In this document: piece after piece, positions 26,408 to 35,553 of the stretch
How positions within the stretch are numbered: position 1 is the stretch's first letter
Layout: every line of letters starts with the position of its first letter
Source of the DNA: an uncultured Aquimarina sp.
GTDB taxonomy: Bacteria; Bacteroidota; Bacteroidia; Flavobacteriales; Flavobacteriaceae
NCBI GenBank assembly: GCA_947503135.1
Contig: CANNCQ010000002.1
Span: 72,643-136,642 of the forward strand
DNA length: 64,000 bases
Direction: 5' to 3'
The notes under the pieces: model-generated
Databases searched by the model: none
Told to the model about the DNA's origin: nothing
Seen by the model: only the letters and a program-made list of their open reading frames with translations
Translations under genes and position numbers: made by a program

Positions 26408-27020
26408 GTTCCTCTAAATACGTTAGTGCATTAGGGCCCAAATTAAAAATCAAATCTAATATTGAAAGATTAGGAATGAAGCCGTGTTTAGATTCAAACA
26501 CTTGAATGTACTTTTCAAAACAATCTCCAATCGTTTTGTCTTTAGGGTTAGACAAATAACGGTAATCCAAACAATCTGTGGGCTTTGCAATATACTCGTC
26601 TGTTTTACTGTACGCTATATCTAATTGTAAAGCATCGGTTACAAACTCAAAACAGTTGTAATTAAAATCAAGAATAAATTCGGGTTTACCCTCAAAAATA
26701 GGAGCCAACTCATCTTCGTAAAATTCAAAATAAGGAGAAGTTCTGTAAGCCGACTCTAATGACTTCCAATGGGTTTGCAAGGTGTTAAATTGGTGCTCAA
26801 TTTTAACGTCTCTGTATAATTGCTTTACTCCCTTTTTGGTGTGTAAAATGGGCAAATTTAAAGTTAGCAAACCATTTGCACCGTATATATTGGTGCGATT
26901 ACGGTGGGTTTGCTTTTGGTAATTATCTAAATCTTCAAATACAATAGCTTTTGCTTTTGCAATTGCAACATACTGCGAAATAGGCCCAAAATAGGAGGGA
27001 TGAAGTAAAATTGTATTCAT
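26397..27020 (-). CDS. WbqC-like family protein
   Basis: A 207-residue protein starting MNTILLHPSYFGPISQY, the characteristic opening of the WbqC-like family. That family is associated elsewhere with surface-polysaccharide loci, and its biochemical role is unsettled. No membrane segment is present. It is 9 bases downstream of lepB on the same strand, an arrangement I associate with Flavobacteria, so it is probably expressed with signal peptidase. Confidence 0.85.
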   Translation of the reverse strand: MNTILLHPSYFGPISQYVAIAKAKAIVFEDLDNYQKQTHRNRTNIYGANGLLTLNLPILHTKKGVKQLYRDVKIEHQFNTLQTHWKSLESAYRTSPYFEFYEDELAPIFEGKPEFILDFNYNCFEFVTDALQLDIAYSKTDEYIAKPTDCLDYRYLSNPKDKTIGDCFEKYIQVFESKHGFIPNLSILDLIFNLGPNALTYLEEQTL

Positions 27021-27029
27021 GCCTCTTAA

Positions 27030-28670
27030 TTAAGATTTTTTAGTTTTTGACTGAAAAAAGCTAAACACAAAATACCCTAATATCAAAGCAAATACCAAAT
27101 ACTTATAGGATTTTAATTTTCCATCTCCACCAACGGTACTCATCAATCGATCCCAGCGTATTTTATTTGCAATACCTTGAGCGTTTTTGTCAAAGCTCAT
27201 AAATAAAAATACAGGTTTTCCTACTACGTGATTTTCGGGCACATAACCCCAATAACGACTGTCTTCACTATTGTGGCGGTTATCACCCATCAACCAATAG
27301 TAATTTTGTTTAAAAGTATATTCGGTTATTGTTTTTCCATTAAGTAATACTTGGTTGCCAACTACAGAAATTTTGTGAGGTAGGTTCATTTCTGAGCCTT
27401 CATATACTTCAATAATTCGCTTATAAAAAGGAATACTTTGTGGAGTAATAGCTACTGTTTTTCCTTCTTCAGGGATATAAAAAGGCCCTAGCTGATCTTT
27501 ATTGGCCATGTTTCCTCCGATATAAGGAAATATTTCAGATTCGGTATAATCTTTAGGTGCTATAATTCTTTCTACGGAAGTAACGTATGATAATTTTTTT
27601 AATCTTCTAACACTGTTTTCTGTTAAAGCACTTAAAACAAACCTGTTTGCAGGACTAGTAACTCCATTCAGTTCGTTTTGTTTTGAATACACTCCACCAC
27701 TCACATAATTTCCTTCATTGCCTTGGCCATATACCGGATCAGTAACATCTAAGCTTTTATATAACGTTTTTAAGTTTAAACCCTTGCCATTTGTGGTTAC
27801 TATGTAAGAATACTGAGGTTTCGCTTTTTGAGGTAACTTTAGTGGCTCGTTATTTACAAATATTTTACCGTCTCTAATTTCCAAACTATCACCAGGGATA
27901 CCTACACAACGTTTTACGTAGTTGGATTTTTTGTCAATTGGCTTATAATAATATTTGCCGTCTCCGTATTGTTGAAATGCGTTAACTGTATCTACAGGCC
28001 AGTTAAAAACTACAATGTCACTTCGTTTAATTTTTTGAAAACCGGGTAATCTAAAATAGGGTAATTGAATTTTAGGTAAATATGACTTTAGTTTAGTTGC
28101 AGGAATGGTATCGTGTACCATAGGGAAAGAAACTGCTGTCATTGGAGTTCTTGCACCATAATGAAATTTACTTACAAATAAAAAGTCTCCAACTAATAAT
28201 GTTTTTTCTAGTGAAGAGGTAGGTATGTTATAAGGTTGCATTACATAGGTGTGGACTATTGTGGCTGCAACAACAGCAAATAATACAGAGCTTACCCATT
28301 CGCCAACAGCTGTTTTGGGCTGTAAACTTCGGTCTTTTATATGTTGTACATCCTGAGTGTAATTTACATAGTAAATATAAAACCCAAAAGTCACTACTCC
28401 TAAAATGGTATCTACAGTACTATTTTTTCCGAAGCTCCGTAAGGTTTCTACCCAAATTATAGGCAGCATAATTACATTAATTACAGGGATTAAAAGCAAA
28501 ATAACCCACCCCCAATGGCGGTTTATTATTTTAGTTAATATATAAGCGTTGTAAACAGGTACAGCAGCCTCCCATGCTTTAAAACCGGCTTTTTGGTATA
28601 ACTTCCAAGTTCCTAAAAAGTGAATGAGTTGAATTACTAAAAATATGAGTACCCAGTCTGTTAATGTCAT
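27030..28670 (-). CDS. lepB: Signal peptidase I, extended form
   Basis: Cleaves signal peptides of exported proteins at the inner membrane. At 546 residues it is well over the 324 of E. coli LepB. The N-terminal 110 residues form an extra block of about three or four membrane segments, resembling DUF5684. The catalytic region follows: Ser in NIPTSSLEKTLLVGD, Lys in SNYVKRCVGIPGDS, then box E MGDNRHNSEDSRYWG near residue 465. The middle carries a long insertion between the Lys motif and box E. A final membrane segment lies near the C-terminus. It sits 46 bases after dapB. Confidence 0.93.
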   Translation of the reverse strand: MTLTDWVLIFLVIQLIHFLGTWKLYQKAGFKAWEAAVPVYNAYILTKIINRHWGWVILLLIPVINVIMLPIIWVETLRSFGKNSTVDTILGVVTFGFYIYYVNYTQDVQHIKDRSLQPKTAVGEWVSSVLFAVVAATIVHTYVMQPYNIPTSSLEKTLLVGDFLFVSKFHYGARTPMTAVSFPMVHDTIPATKLKSYLPKIQLPYFRLPGFQKIKRSDIVVFNWPVDTVNAFQQYGDGKYYYKPIDKKSNYVKRCVGIPGDSLEIRDGKIFVNNEPLKLPQKAKPQYSYIVTTNGKGLNLKTLYKSLDVTDPVYGQGNEGNYVSGGVYSKQNELNGVTSPANRFVLSALTENSVRRLKKLSYVTSVERIIAPKDYTESEIFPYIGGNMANKDQLGPFYIPEEGKTVAITPQSIPFYKRIIEVYEGSEMNLPHKISVVGNQVLLNGKTITEYTFKQNYYWLMGDNRHNSEDSRYWGYVPENHVVGKPVFLFMSFDKNAQGIANKIRWDRLMSTVGGDGKLKSYKYLVFALILGYFVFSFFQSKTKKS

Positions 28671-28716
28671 TATCGTTTTTTTTAATGTAAATTGTAAAAG
28701 TTGGCTTATGATTAAA

Positions 28717-29421
28717 CTAAAGCCCTAAAACATCTTTCATGCTAAACACTCCTTTTTTACCTGCAAGCCATTCGGCGGCAACAACGGCTCCTAAAGCAAA
28801 TCCATTTCGGTTATAGGCGGTGTGTTTTATTTCTATTTCATCTACTTCGCTATGGTAGGTAATGCTATGTGTTCCAGGAACATCACCAACACGTTTAGCG
28901 GTTATGGTTAATTCATCTGCGGCACTTTCATATAACTTCCAATTTTTTAATGTGGTATTTTCGATTACTCCTTCAGCTAAACTAATTGCTGTACCACTAG
29001 GAGCATCTAATTTTTTAGTATGATGAATTTCTTCACTTGTTACACTATATCCTTTACTAAGCATAGGATTCATTAATTGAGCAACCTTTTTATTAATTTC
29101 AAAAAAAAGATTTACGCCCAAACTAAAATTAGAAGCGTAAATAAACCCACCGTTATTTTGTTTGCAAAGATCAATCATTTCGTCGTACTGATCCAACCAA
29201 CCGGTTGTTCCGGAAACTACAGGGGTGTTTCCTTTAAAACAGTTGGTGATATTACCAACTGCAGCTGTAGGGATACTAAAATCTATAGCGACATCGGCAA
29301 CAGAAATGTCGTATTTAGTAGTTTTTTGATCTACTTTTAGTACAATTTCATGTCCTCTTTCTATAGCAATTTTTTCTATTGCTTTACCCATTCTTCCGTA
29401 CCCTAAAAGTGCTATTTTCAT
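28717..29421 (-). CDS. dapB: 4-hydroxy-tetrahydrodipicolinate reductase
   Basis: Enzyme of the lysine/diaminopimelate pathway, supplying lysine and peptidoglycan precursor. The 234 residues show the NAD(P)-binding GYGRMG at residue 7, SGTTGW, the catalytic segment EEIHHTKKLDAPSGTA, and the C-terminal YNRNGFALGAVVAAEWL. Length is at the short end for DapB, usual in Bacteroidota. It lies between DUF5683 and lepB on the minus strand, with its own candidate -7 box upstream. Confidence 0.94.
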   Translation of the reverse strand: MKIALLGYGRMGKAIEKIAIERGHEIVLKVDQKTTKYDISVADVAIDFSIPTAAVGNITNCFKGNTPVVSGTTGWLDQYDEMIDLCKQNNGGFIYASNFSLGVNLFFEINKKVAQLMNPMLSKGYSVTSEEIHHTKKLDAPSGTAISLAEGVIENTTLKNWKLYESAADELTITAKRVGDVPGTHSITYHSEVDEIEIKHTAYNRNGFALGAVVAAEWLAGKKGVFSMKDVLGL

Positions 29422-29471
29422 TTATTAAAGTCTTAATTGCTAAGATTATATTTTATATACTCTAGTAAAAT

Positions 29472-29479
29472 CAAATTTA
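29472..29479 (-). promoter_or_regulatory. Candidate -7 box of dapB
   Basis: The minus strand reads TAAATTTG, a full match to TAnnTTTG, about 50 bases upstream of the dapB start. No clear -33 element at the usual distance. Confidence 0.4.
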
Positions 29480-29505
29480 CAAAGAGGAAATTGAATAATT
29501 TGATT

Positions 29506-30216
29506 TTAAAACTGATACTTTAAGGCTAAACCATAATTTACATTAGGAAATAAATCAGTTTGATTTATTTGGACCTTTGGAGCAACAGTTAAATTTTCAT
29601 TTAAGTTATATTGTTGTAAATGTGCTGTAACATTAGCGTCTATGATATTTAAAGCATAAATACCTATAGTTATTAAAATTGATAATTCCTGTTGTTGTCT
29701 AAAGGTTCGTTGAGCTCTTACTAAAGCTTCTTCATCTAAAAAGGTCAGATTTTCGTTAGGTACACCACGAAGCCTATCCTTAAAAACATCCCGTACATCA
29801 TTTAATTGATTCCTATTCCACAATGCTATTCCAACTCCAGTTCCTAATGCACCATATACAATGGGGATTTTCCAATATTTACCAGTGTAAGCCTGACCTA
29901 AGCCTGGCATTATTGCTGAGTAGAAAGCGGCTTTGGATGGAGCTAAAGCATCGTAAGGTCTAATGTTTTTAATGCGTCTTTCTTCTCTTTTGGCAATGCG
30001 TATTTTTTTATTAGCAAGTCTTTTAACTTTTAAAATAGAATCTTTTTTACTACGCTGTACCTGTTTTATAGAATCACGTTGAGTCCAAGTTAATTTTTTT
30101 TTACTTGTTAGTATAGTTAAGGTATCTTTTTTAGACTCAGAAATTTTTTCATTTTGAGCTAAGCCATTAAATATTCCTAGAAAGAGAAAAACAATAAGAG
30201 ATATTAGTTTAGTCAC
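29506..30216 (-). CDS. DUF5683 membrane-associated protein, GTG start overlapping parB
   Basis: A protein of about 236 residues with a signal peptide (TKLISLIVFLFLGIFNGLAQ), a basic Lys/Arg-rich region (about 40-90), then the DUF5683 signature PSKAAFYSAIMPGLGQAYTG with hydrophobic segments. The family is widespread in Bacteroidota and its function is unknown. The GTG at 30216 places the signal peptide at the N-terminus and overlaps the end of parB by 8 bases. The in-frame ATG at 30288 would put an implausible basic leader inside parB. It is co-transcribed with parAB. Confidence 0.8.
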   Translation of the reverse strand: MTKLISLIVFLFLGIFNGLAQNEKISESKKDTLTILTSKKKLTWTQRDSIKQVQRSKKDSILKVKRLANKKIRIAKREERRIKNIRPYDALAPSKAAFYSAIMPGLGQAYTGKYWKIPIVYGALGTGVGIALWNRNQLNDVRDVFKDRLRGVPNENLTFLDEEALVRAQRTFRQQQELSILITIGIYALNIIDANVTAHLQQYNLNENLTVAPKVQINQTDLFPNVNYGLALKYQF

Positions 30217-31111
30217 GCTGTAGTAACTTGAGTATTCGGTTAAAATCTTCTTTTGAAGAAAATGGAATAGTAATTTTACCTTTGCCATTAGCCGCCGACT
30301 TCACATTAATTTTAGCTCCAAAAAAATTAGATATTTTTGAAGATCCTTCAGAAATAAACTGAGGTGTTGTAGCTGTTTTGGCTATTGAAGGCGATTTGCT
30401 ATTCTTGTTAGAAAGACTTCGAACAAGTTCTTCTGTTGCACGAACAGAAAGAGAATTGCTAATTACTTTTTCGTAAGCTTCGAGTTGTGTATCATGATCT
30501 TCTATGTTAATTAGCGCTCTTCCATGTCCCATTCCTAGAAAACCATCTCTCATTCCTGTTTGAATGATGGGGTCCAGTTTAAGAAGACGTAAATAATTAG
30601 TAATAGTAGATCTTTTTTTGCCAACACGATCGCTCAGTTGCTCTTGTGTTAAATCTATTTCGTCGATTAAGCGTTGGTATGATAAAGCTACTTCAATGGG
30701 ATCTAAATCTTGGCGTTGGATATTTTCAACCAAAGCCATTTCCAACGATTCATTGTCGTTAGCAATTCGAATATAAGCAGGAATGGTTTCTAGCCCTGCA
30801 ATTTTTGAGGCTCTAAAACGACGCTCACCACTTACTAATTGAAATTGATCATAACCTAACTTACGAACGGTAATAGGTTGTATAATTCCTAATTCTTTTA
30901 TAGAAATTGCTAATTGCTGAAGCGCTTCTTCGTTAAAACTTGTTCTAGGTTGAAAAGGGTTAACCTCAATAGTATTAAGATCAAGTTCTATAATGTTACC
31001 AACAACTTTATCTGCATTTTTGTCATCTGCAGATTTAATATCATTTTCAGGATCTTTTAATAATGCGGATAACCCACGACCCAATGCTTGTTTTTTTTTC
31101 GCTTTAGCCAT
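30209..31111 (-). CDS. parB: ParB/Spo0J chromosome partition protein
   Basis: CTP-dependent DNA clamp that loads at parS sites. The 300 residues show the N-terminal ALGRGLSALL ParA-stimulating tail, the CTP-binding motifs PFQPR and GERRFRAS, ENIQRQDLDPIE, a helix-turn-helix (LTQEQLSDRVGKKRSTITNY) and a C-terminal dimerisation domain. It follows parA by 6 bases. No canonical parS palindrome was found nearby. Confidence 0.95.
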   Translation of the reverse strand: MAKAKKKQALGRGLSALLKDPENDIKSADDKNADKVVGNIIELDLNTIEVNPFQPRTSFNEEALQQLAISIKELGIIQPITVRKLGYDQFQLVSGERRFRASKIAGLETIPAYIRIANDNESLEMALVENIQRQDLDPIEVALSYQRLIDEIDLTQEQLSDRVGKKRSTITNYLRLLKLDPIIQTGMRDGFLGMGHGRALINIEDHDTQLEAYEKVISNSLSVRATEELVRSLSNKNSKSPSIAKTATTPQFISEGSSKISNFFGAKINVKSAANGKGKITIPFSSKEDFNRILKLLQRD

Positions 31112-31117
31112 AAATCC

Positions 31118-31882
31118 TTACTTGTTTTTTTCTATGATTTCGTTAGCTAAACTTAAATAATTAGTAGCTCCTTTACTTGAAGCATCATAATTTATAATAC
31201 TTTCACCGTAACTAGGGGCTTCGCTTAATCGAACATTTCTTTGAATAATGGTTTTAAAAACCATATCACTAAAATGTTTTTGAACTTCTTCAACGACTTG
31301 ATTGGATAAACGCAAGCGAGAATCGTACATAGTTAAAAGCAACCCTTCAATATCTAAATCGGCATTGTGAATTTTTTGAACACTTTTAACAGTGTTTAAA
31401 AGTTTACCCAAACCTTCTAATGCGAAATATTCACATTGAATAGGAATAACTACCGAATTTGCTGCTGTTAATGCATTTAGTGTTAATAGACCTAACGAAG
31501 GAGCACAATCTATGAGAATATAGTCATAATCATTAACAATAGGAGTAAGTGCTTTTTGAAGCATATACTCACGATGTTTTTTGTCGACCAATTCAATTTC
31601 AATAGCAACTAAGTCAATATGAGCAGGAATTAAGTCAACGTTTGGAGAACTCGTTTTTACTATAGTTTCTTTTACCTCAACAGTATGTTCAAGAATTTGA
31701 TAGGTTCCTAGTTCTACAGAATCAACATCAATACCTAATCCAGATGTAGCGTTGGCTTGAGGGTCAGCATCAATTAGCAATACTTTCTTTTCTAATACTC
31801 CTAATGAAGCTGCTAAATTCACAGAGGTCGTCGTTTTACCGACTCCACCTTTTTGATTAGCTATTGCTATGATTTTACCCAT
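31118..31882 (-). CDS. parA: ParA/Soj chromosome partition ATPase
   Basis: A 254-residue deviant Walker ATPase that drives origin segregation with ParB. Motifs: KGGVGKTTTSVNLAA (deviant Walker A), DADPQANATSGLG and YILIDCAPSLGLLTLNAL. Length and motif order match chromosomal ParA. First gene of the parA-parB-DUF5683 run; a near-consensus TACTTTTA box lies upstream. Confidence 0.95.
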   Translation of the reverse strand: MGKIIAIANQKGGVGKTTTSVNLAASLGVLEKKVLLIDADPQANATSGLGIDVDSVELGTYQILEHTVEVKETIVKTSSPNVDLIPAHIDLVAIEIELVDKKHREYMLQKALTPIVNDYDYILIDCAPSLGLLTLNALTAANSVVIPIQCEYFALEGLGKLLNTVKSVQKIHNADLDIEGLLLTMYDSRLRLSNQVVEEVQKHFSDMVFKTIIQRNVRLSEAPSYGESIINYDASSKGATNYLSLANEIIEKNK

Positions 31883-31988
31883 TTTTTTTTGTTTAGTAAT
31901 AGTTGTAAAAGTACAATTATGAAATTAAAATTTTAAAGTAACAACGTGTAAATTTTAAAAATCAATAGTCATAATTTCGTTGTATTGT

Positions 31989-32705
31989 TTATTGAGCTTC
32001 AGTCATAGAATGATATACATTTTGCACATCTTCATCTTCTTCAAGCTTTTCTAAAAGCTTCTCTACATCGGCTAATTCATCACCACCCAACTCTTTGGTT
32101 ATTTGTGGGATACGTTCAAAACCTGAAGATAAAATTTCAATTTCTCTTGATTCTAATTCTTTTTGTATCGCACCAAAACTTTCAAAAGGAGCGTATATTA
32201 GTACTCCATCTTCATCTTTAAAGATTTCCTCTACACCAAAATCAATAAATTCAAGTTCCATTTCTTCTAGGTCTAATCCATCTCCATTAACTCTGAAGTT
32301 ACAGGTGTGGTCAAACATAAATTCTACAGAGCCAGAAGTACCTAAATTACCATTACATTTATTGAAAGCAGCACGCACATTGGCAACTGTGCGATTGTTG
32401 TTATCAGTCGCAGTTTCAATTAAAACAGCAATTCCATGTGGCGCATATCCTTCAAAAAGTACTTCTTTATAATCACCTTGATCCTTGTCAGAAGCTTTTT
32501 TAATAGCTCTTTCAACATTGTCTTTAGGCATGTTGGCCGCTTTAGCATTCTGTATTACAGCACGTAGACGAGAGTTAGAAGCAGGGTCGGGTCCTCCTTC
32601 TTTAACAGCCATTACAATATCTTTACCAATACGAGTAAAAGTTTTTGCCATGGCAGACCAACGTTTCATTTTTCGTGCTTTACGAAATTCAAAAGCTCTT
32701 CCCAT
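31989..32705 (-). CDS. yebC: YebC/PmpR-family protein
   Basis: A 238-residue member of the YebC family, classed as DNA-binding regulators and, in some members, as factors relieving ribosome stalling. The N-terminus MGRAFEFRKARKMKRWSAMA and the segment GGPDPASNSRLRAVIQNAK are diagnostic. The three-domain order is complete. Its promoter matches both elements of the Bacteroidota consensus (32727-32757). Confidence 0.94.
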   Translation of the reverse strand: MGRAFEFRKARKMKRWSAMAKTFTRIGKDIVMAVKEGGPDPASNSRLRAVIQNAKAANMPKDNVERAIKKASDKDQGDYKEVLFEGYAPHGIAVLIETATDNNNRTVANVRAAFNKCNGNLGTSGSVEFMFDHTCNFRVNGDGLDLEEMELEFIDFGVEEIFKDEDGVLIYAPFESFGAIQKELESREIEILSSGFERIPQITKELGGDELADVEKLLEKLEEDEDVQNVYHSMTEAQ

Positions 32706-32726
32706 TATTACTTAATTTAATTTACA

Positions 32727-32757
32727 CAAACATAACGATAAGCCAATTTTTGTGCAA
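32727..32757 (-). promoter_or_regulatory. Bacteroidota-type promoter of yebC
   Basis: On the minus strand, TTG (32757-32755) is followed after 20 bases by TATGTTTG (32734-32727), a full TTG-N20-TAnnTTTG match. It would give a leader of about 18 bases ahead of the yebC ATG. Confidence 0.65.
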
Positions 32758-32861
32758 CTATTTTAGGGATACAAAAAGTACAATCTTTCAACAATTATTA
32801 GCTAAACAAGTCATTATTAACGAAATTTGATTTGTTTTATAATTTGATACAAATAAATAAT

Positions 32862-33137
32862 ATGTTACAGTTTTTTAAAAAATTGAGTTTTCTAGAGGGA
32901 ATTTCGTTCCTGCTAATACTATTCGTTACTATGCCTTTAAAATATATTTATGATTATCCGCAAGCAAATAAAGTTGTTGGAATGATACATGGTGTGTTAT
33001 TTATAGCTTATGTGGTAATTGCTTTAATGTTAAAGCCAGAACAAAAATGGAGCTTGAAGGATACAATAATAATTTTATTATGTTCAATTATCCCTTTTGG
33101 AACTTTTTGGATGGATAAGAGGTATTTGAGGTGCTAA
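32862..33137 (+). CDS. DUF3817-like small integral membrane protein
   Basis: A 91-residue protein with about three membrane helices. The opening FFKKLSFLEGISFLLILFV and the downstream MIHGVLFIAYVV match the DUF3817 family of short membrane proteins of unknown function. The ATG at 32862 was chosen because the conserved part begins there; an upstream in-frame ATG at 32832 adds ten unconserved residues. Divergent from yebC, and followed by the IS remnant. Confidence 0.78.
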   Translation: MLQFFKKLSFLEGISFLLILFVTMPLKYIYDYPQANKVVGMIHGVLFIAYVVIALMLKPEQKWSLKDTIIILLCSIIPFGTFWMDKRYLRC

Positions 33138-33161
33138 TTTTGTTATAAATAAAATGAAAAG

Positions 33162-34263
33162 AGGCTGTCTGAAAAGACAGTCTTTGTTTTTACAAAAAAG
33201 TGTGATTATTCTTAAATTAGGATATGAATTACATCGTTGTTTTTAAGACTTACAATCAAGATCATTTGAGTCTTTTTACCTCTAGTTATGATGATTTAGT
33301 TCCAAAAAAATCATTTTATGTCGCTCAGGAGACAATGAAAGCCTGGTTACAATACTATTAATGATTTTAGAGGTAAGTGTTTAAGAGGTTAATTCAAAAA
33401 AATATTTGGCCAAGTAGTGCTTCTATTAAATAAACAAGACTATTTTAAGTTTAAAAGGAATTTATGTTGATGGTACTAAACTAGAAGCTAAATACAACCT
33501 TGTTTATGCATAGAGCATCACTGACAAAATACTTAAGTGAACACCACGCTAGTTTTGAGGCTTCATCCAAAGTAGTCAACACAAATACAGGCTATGCTAG
33601 TGAAGAAAATTACCAAGGTTTAAAAGACAAAGGTATCCAAGTTTATTTGAAATATAATTACTTCTACAAAAAACAAAAAGAAACCAAAATTGGTAAAACA
33701 AAACATCCTTTTGGAGCAGATAAGCTCTATTACAATACAGAAACAGATATATATTTACAGCCCAATGGGACAAGCATTGAATCACATGGTAATTTACTCG
33801 AGAAACCAAAATAGTTTATAAGCAGATCACCGCTCGTTACAAGGCTCAAAACAGACATGGCTCCCAACTAAAAGCACAATGCTATAAAGCTACAGCGAAT
33901 AGAATTTTGGAATAAGACCATAATTTAATCCGCTCAAAAACCTAAATCAAACAAAGGCTTTTAAGTGAAAAAGGTATTGCGCATTATAAGCAAAGAAGCT
34001 GTGATGTAGAAGCTATTTTTGGAAATATAAAGCAAAAGAAGAGCTTTAAACGCTTTATGTTAAGAGGTATTGAAAAAGTAGAAACCCCAATGGACTTATT
34101 ACTATGGCATACAACTTAAAAAAAATTAAGTTTAGCCTTGCAAAAGCTAACTTACTGTTATAAAATCCAACAAATATTCACTGGAATTTAGAATTAACAA
34201 CTTGAATTAAAATCAGAATGTAGACAAAAATAAAGACCGCCTAAATTGCTTTTTAGACAGCCT
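33162..34263 (+). mobile_element. Decayed IS1182-like insertion sequence
   Basis: A segment of about 1.1 kb bounded by terminal inverted repeats AGGCTGTCTGAAAAG (33162-33176) and CTTTTTAGACAGCCT (34249-34263), which match at 14 of 15 positions. The interior holds a broken transposase. No clear target duplication is visible. It lies between the DUF3817 gene and the 3' end of the 2-oxoglutarate dehydrogenase operon, interrupting neither. Confidence 0.78.
33224..34163 (+). pseudogene. IS1182-family transposase, multiply disrupted
   Basis: Fragments of one transposase occur in order but in different frames. The N-terminus MNYIVVFKTYNQDHLSLF is at 33224, ending at a stop at 33361. The first DDE block GIYVDGTKLEAKYN lies near 33464 and runs into a stop at 33512. 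The middle part GYASEENYQGLKDKGIQVYL is near 33590; the expected catalytic Asp before GY appears as Asn. The C-terminal block CDVEAIFGNIKQKKSFKRF is near 34000. A last frameshift leads to AYNLKKIKFSLAKANLLL, ending at 34163. A typical member has about 450-500 codons, so internal deletions exist. It cannot encode active transposase. Confidence 0.8.
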
Positions 34264-34292
34264 TTTTATAAATATTATTTTTGATTTCGTGA

Positions 34293-35510
34293 TTACAATT
34301 CTAATGCCTTAGTAAGGTTATTATCCATTAGTAATTCTTCTGGATTCTCTAAAGCTTCTTTCACTGCTACAAGAAACCCTACAGATTCTTTACCGTCAAT
34401 AATACGGTGATCGTAAGATAAGGCTACGTACATAATAGGTTGTATTACTACTTCACCATTCACAGCCATAGGGCGTTCAACAATGTTGTGCATACCTAAA
34501 ATAGCTGATTGAGGAGGGTTTATAATAGGAGTGGATAACATAGATCCAAACACACCACCATTGGTAATAGTGAAAGTACCACCAGTCATTTCATCTACAG
34601 TAATTTGGCCATCACGAGCTCTTAATGCTAAGCGTTTTACTTCCGATTCTACACCTCTAAAAGAAAGGTTTTCTGCATTCCTAATCACAGGAACCATTAG
34701 GCCTTTAGGTCCTGAAACAGCAATACTAATATCTTGAAAATCGTTAGCGATCATATAGTCACCATCCATCATTGCATTAACCGCGGGGAACATTTTAAGA
34801 GCGCGAACACAGGCCAATGTAAAGAAAGACATAAAGCCAAGGTTGACACCGTGTTTTGACTTGAAGTTTTCTTTATGTTGTTTTCTTAAATCAAATATAG
34901 GCTGCATATTAACTTCATTAAATGTAGTTAACATTGCAGTTTCATTTTTAACAGCAACCAAACGTTGAGCTACTTTACGACGAAGCATCGAAAGTTTCTT
35001 ACGTTCTGTACCTCGACTTCCTCCAGATGTTGGAACACCCATAGAAGGTACCGCATTTACGGCATCAGCTTTAGTAATTCTTCCATCTTTACCTGTTCCG
35101 CTTACCGCAGAAGGGTTAATGTTTTTTTCTGCAAGTACTTTTTTAGCAGCAGGAGAGGCAGTTCCTGTAGCGTAAGTTTCTTTTTTATCGGAAGCTTTTG
35201 GAGCTACAGTTTTAGTTTCTTCTTTTGCAATTTCTTTTTTAGGAGCTTCAGCCGAACCGCCTTCTGGTTTTGCGGCATCAGTGTCAATTAAACAAACTAC
35301 TTGCCCTACAGCAACAGCGTCACCTTCTTCAGCTTTTAAGGTAATAATTCCACTTGCTTCAGCGGGTAATTCTAGAGTTGCTTTGTCACTATCTACTTCT
35401 GCAATAGCTTGGTCTTTTTCAACATAATCACCGTCTTCAACTAACCATTCAGCAATTTCAACTTCGGTAATCGATTCTCCCGGTGAGGGAACTTTCATTT
35501 CTAAAGCCAT
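34293..35510 (-). CDS. sucB: Dihydrolipoyl succinyltransferase, E2 of 2-oxoglutarate dehydrogenase
   Basis: TCA-cycle E2 subunit of 405 residues. The lipoyl domain has the lipoylated Lys in [11 protein letters not shown] (about residue 43), followed by an Ala/Lys/Glu-rich linker. The peripheral subunit-binding domain reads [19 protein letters not shown] (about 118-140). The catalytic acyltransferase domain ends in [16 protein letters not shown]. The gene follows sucA by 43 bases on the same strand. The IS remnant begins 30 bases beyond its stop. Confidence 0.95.
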   Translation of the reverse strand: MALEMKVPSPGESITEVEIAEWLVEDGDYVEKDQAIAEVDSDKATLELPAEASGIITLKAEEGDAVAVGQVVCLIDTDAAKPEGGSAEAPKKEIAKEETKTVAPKASDKKETYATGTASPAAKKVLAEKNINPSAVSGTGKDGRITKADAVNAVPSMGVPTSGGSRGTERKKLSMLRRKVAQRLVAVKNETAMLTTFNEVNMQPIFDLRKQHKENFKSKHGVNLGFMSFFTLACVRALKMFPAVNAMMDGDYMIANDFQDISIAVSGPKGLMVPVIRNAENLSFRGVESEVKRLALRARDGQITVDEMTGGTFTITNGGVFGSMLSTPIINPPQSAILGMHNIVERPMAVNGEVVIQPIMYVALSYDHRIIDGKESVGFLVAVKEALENPEELLMDNNLTKALEL

Positions 35511-35553
35511 AGTACTTTATATTTTTCCTTTAAAAGGTCTTTGTATTTATAAA

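Noticed and set aside
30209..31988. Search for a parS site near parAB
   Set aside because: No TGTTTCACGTGAAACA-like palindrome was found in this stretch or noticed elsewhere. ACAACGTGTAAA near 31943 and TTTACGTGTAAA near 37108 are only superficially similar.
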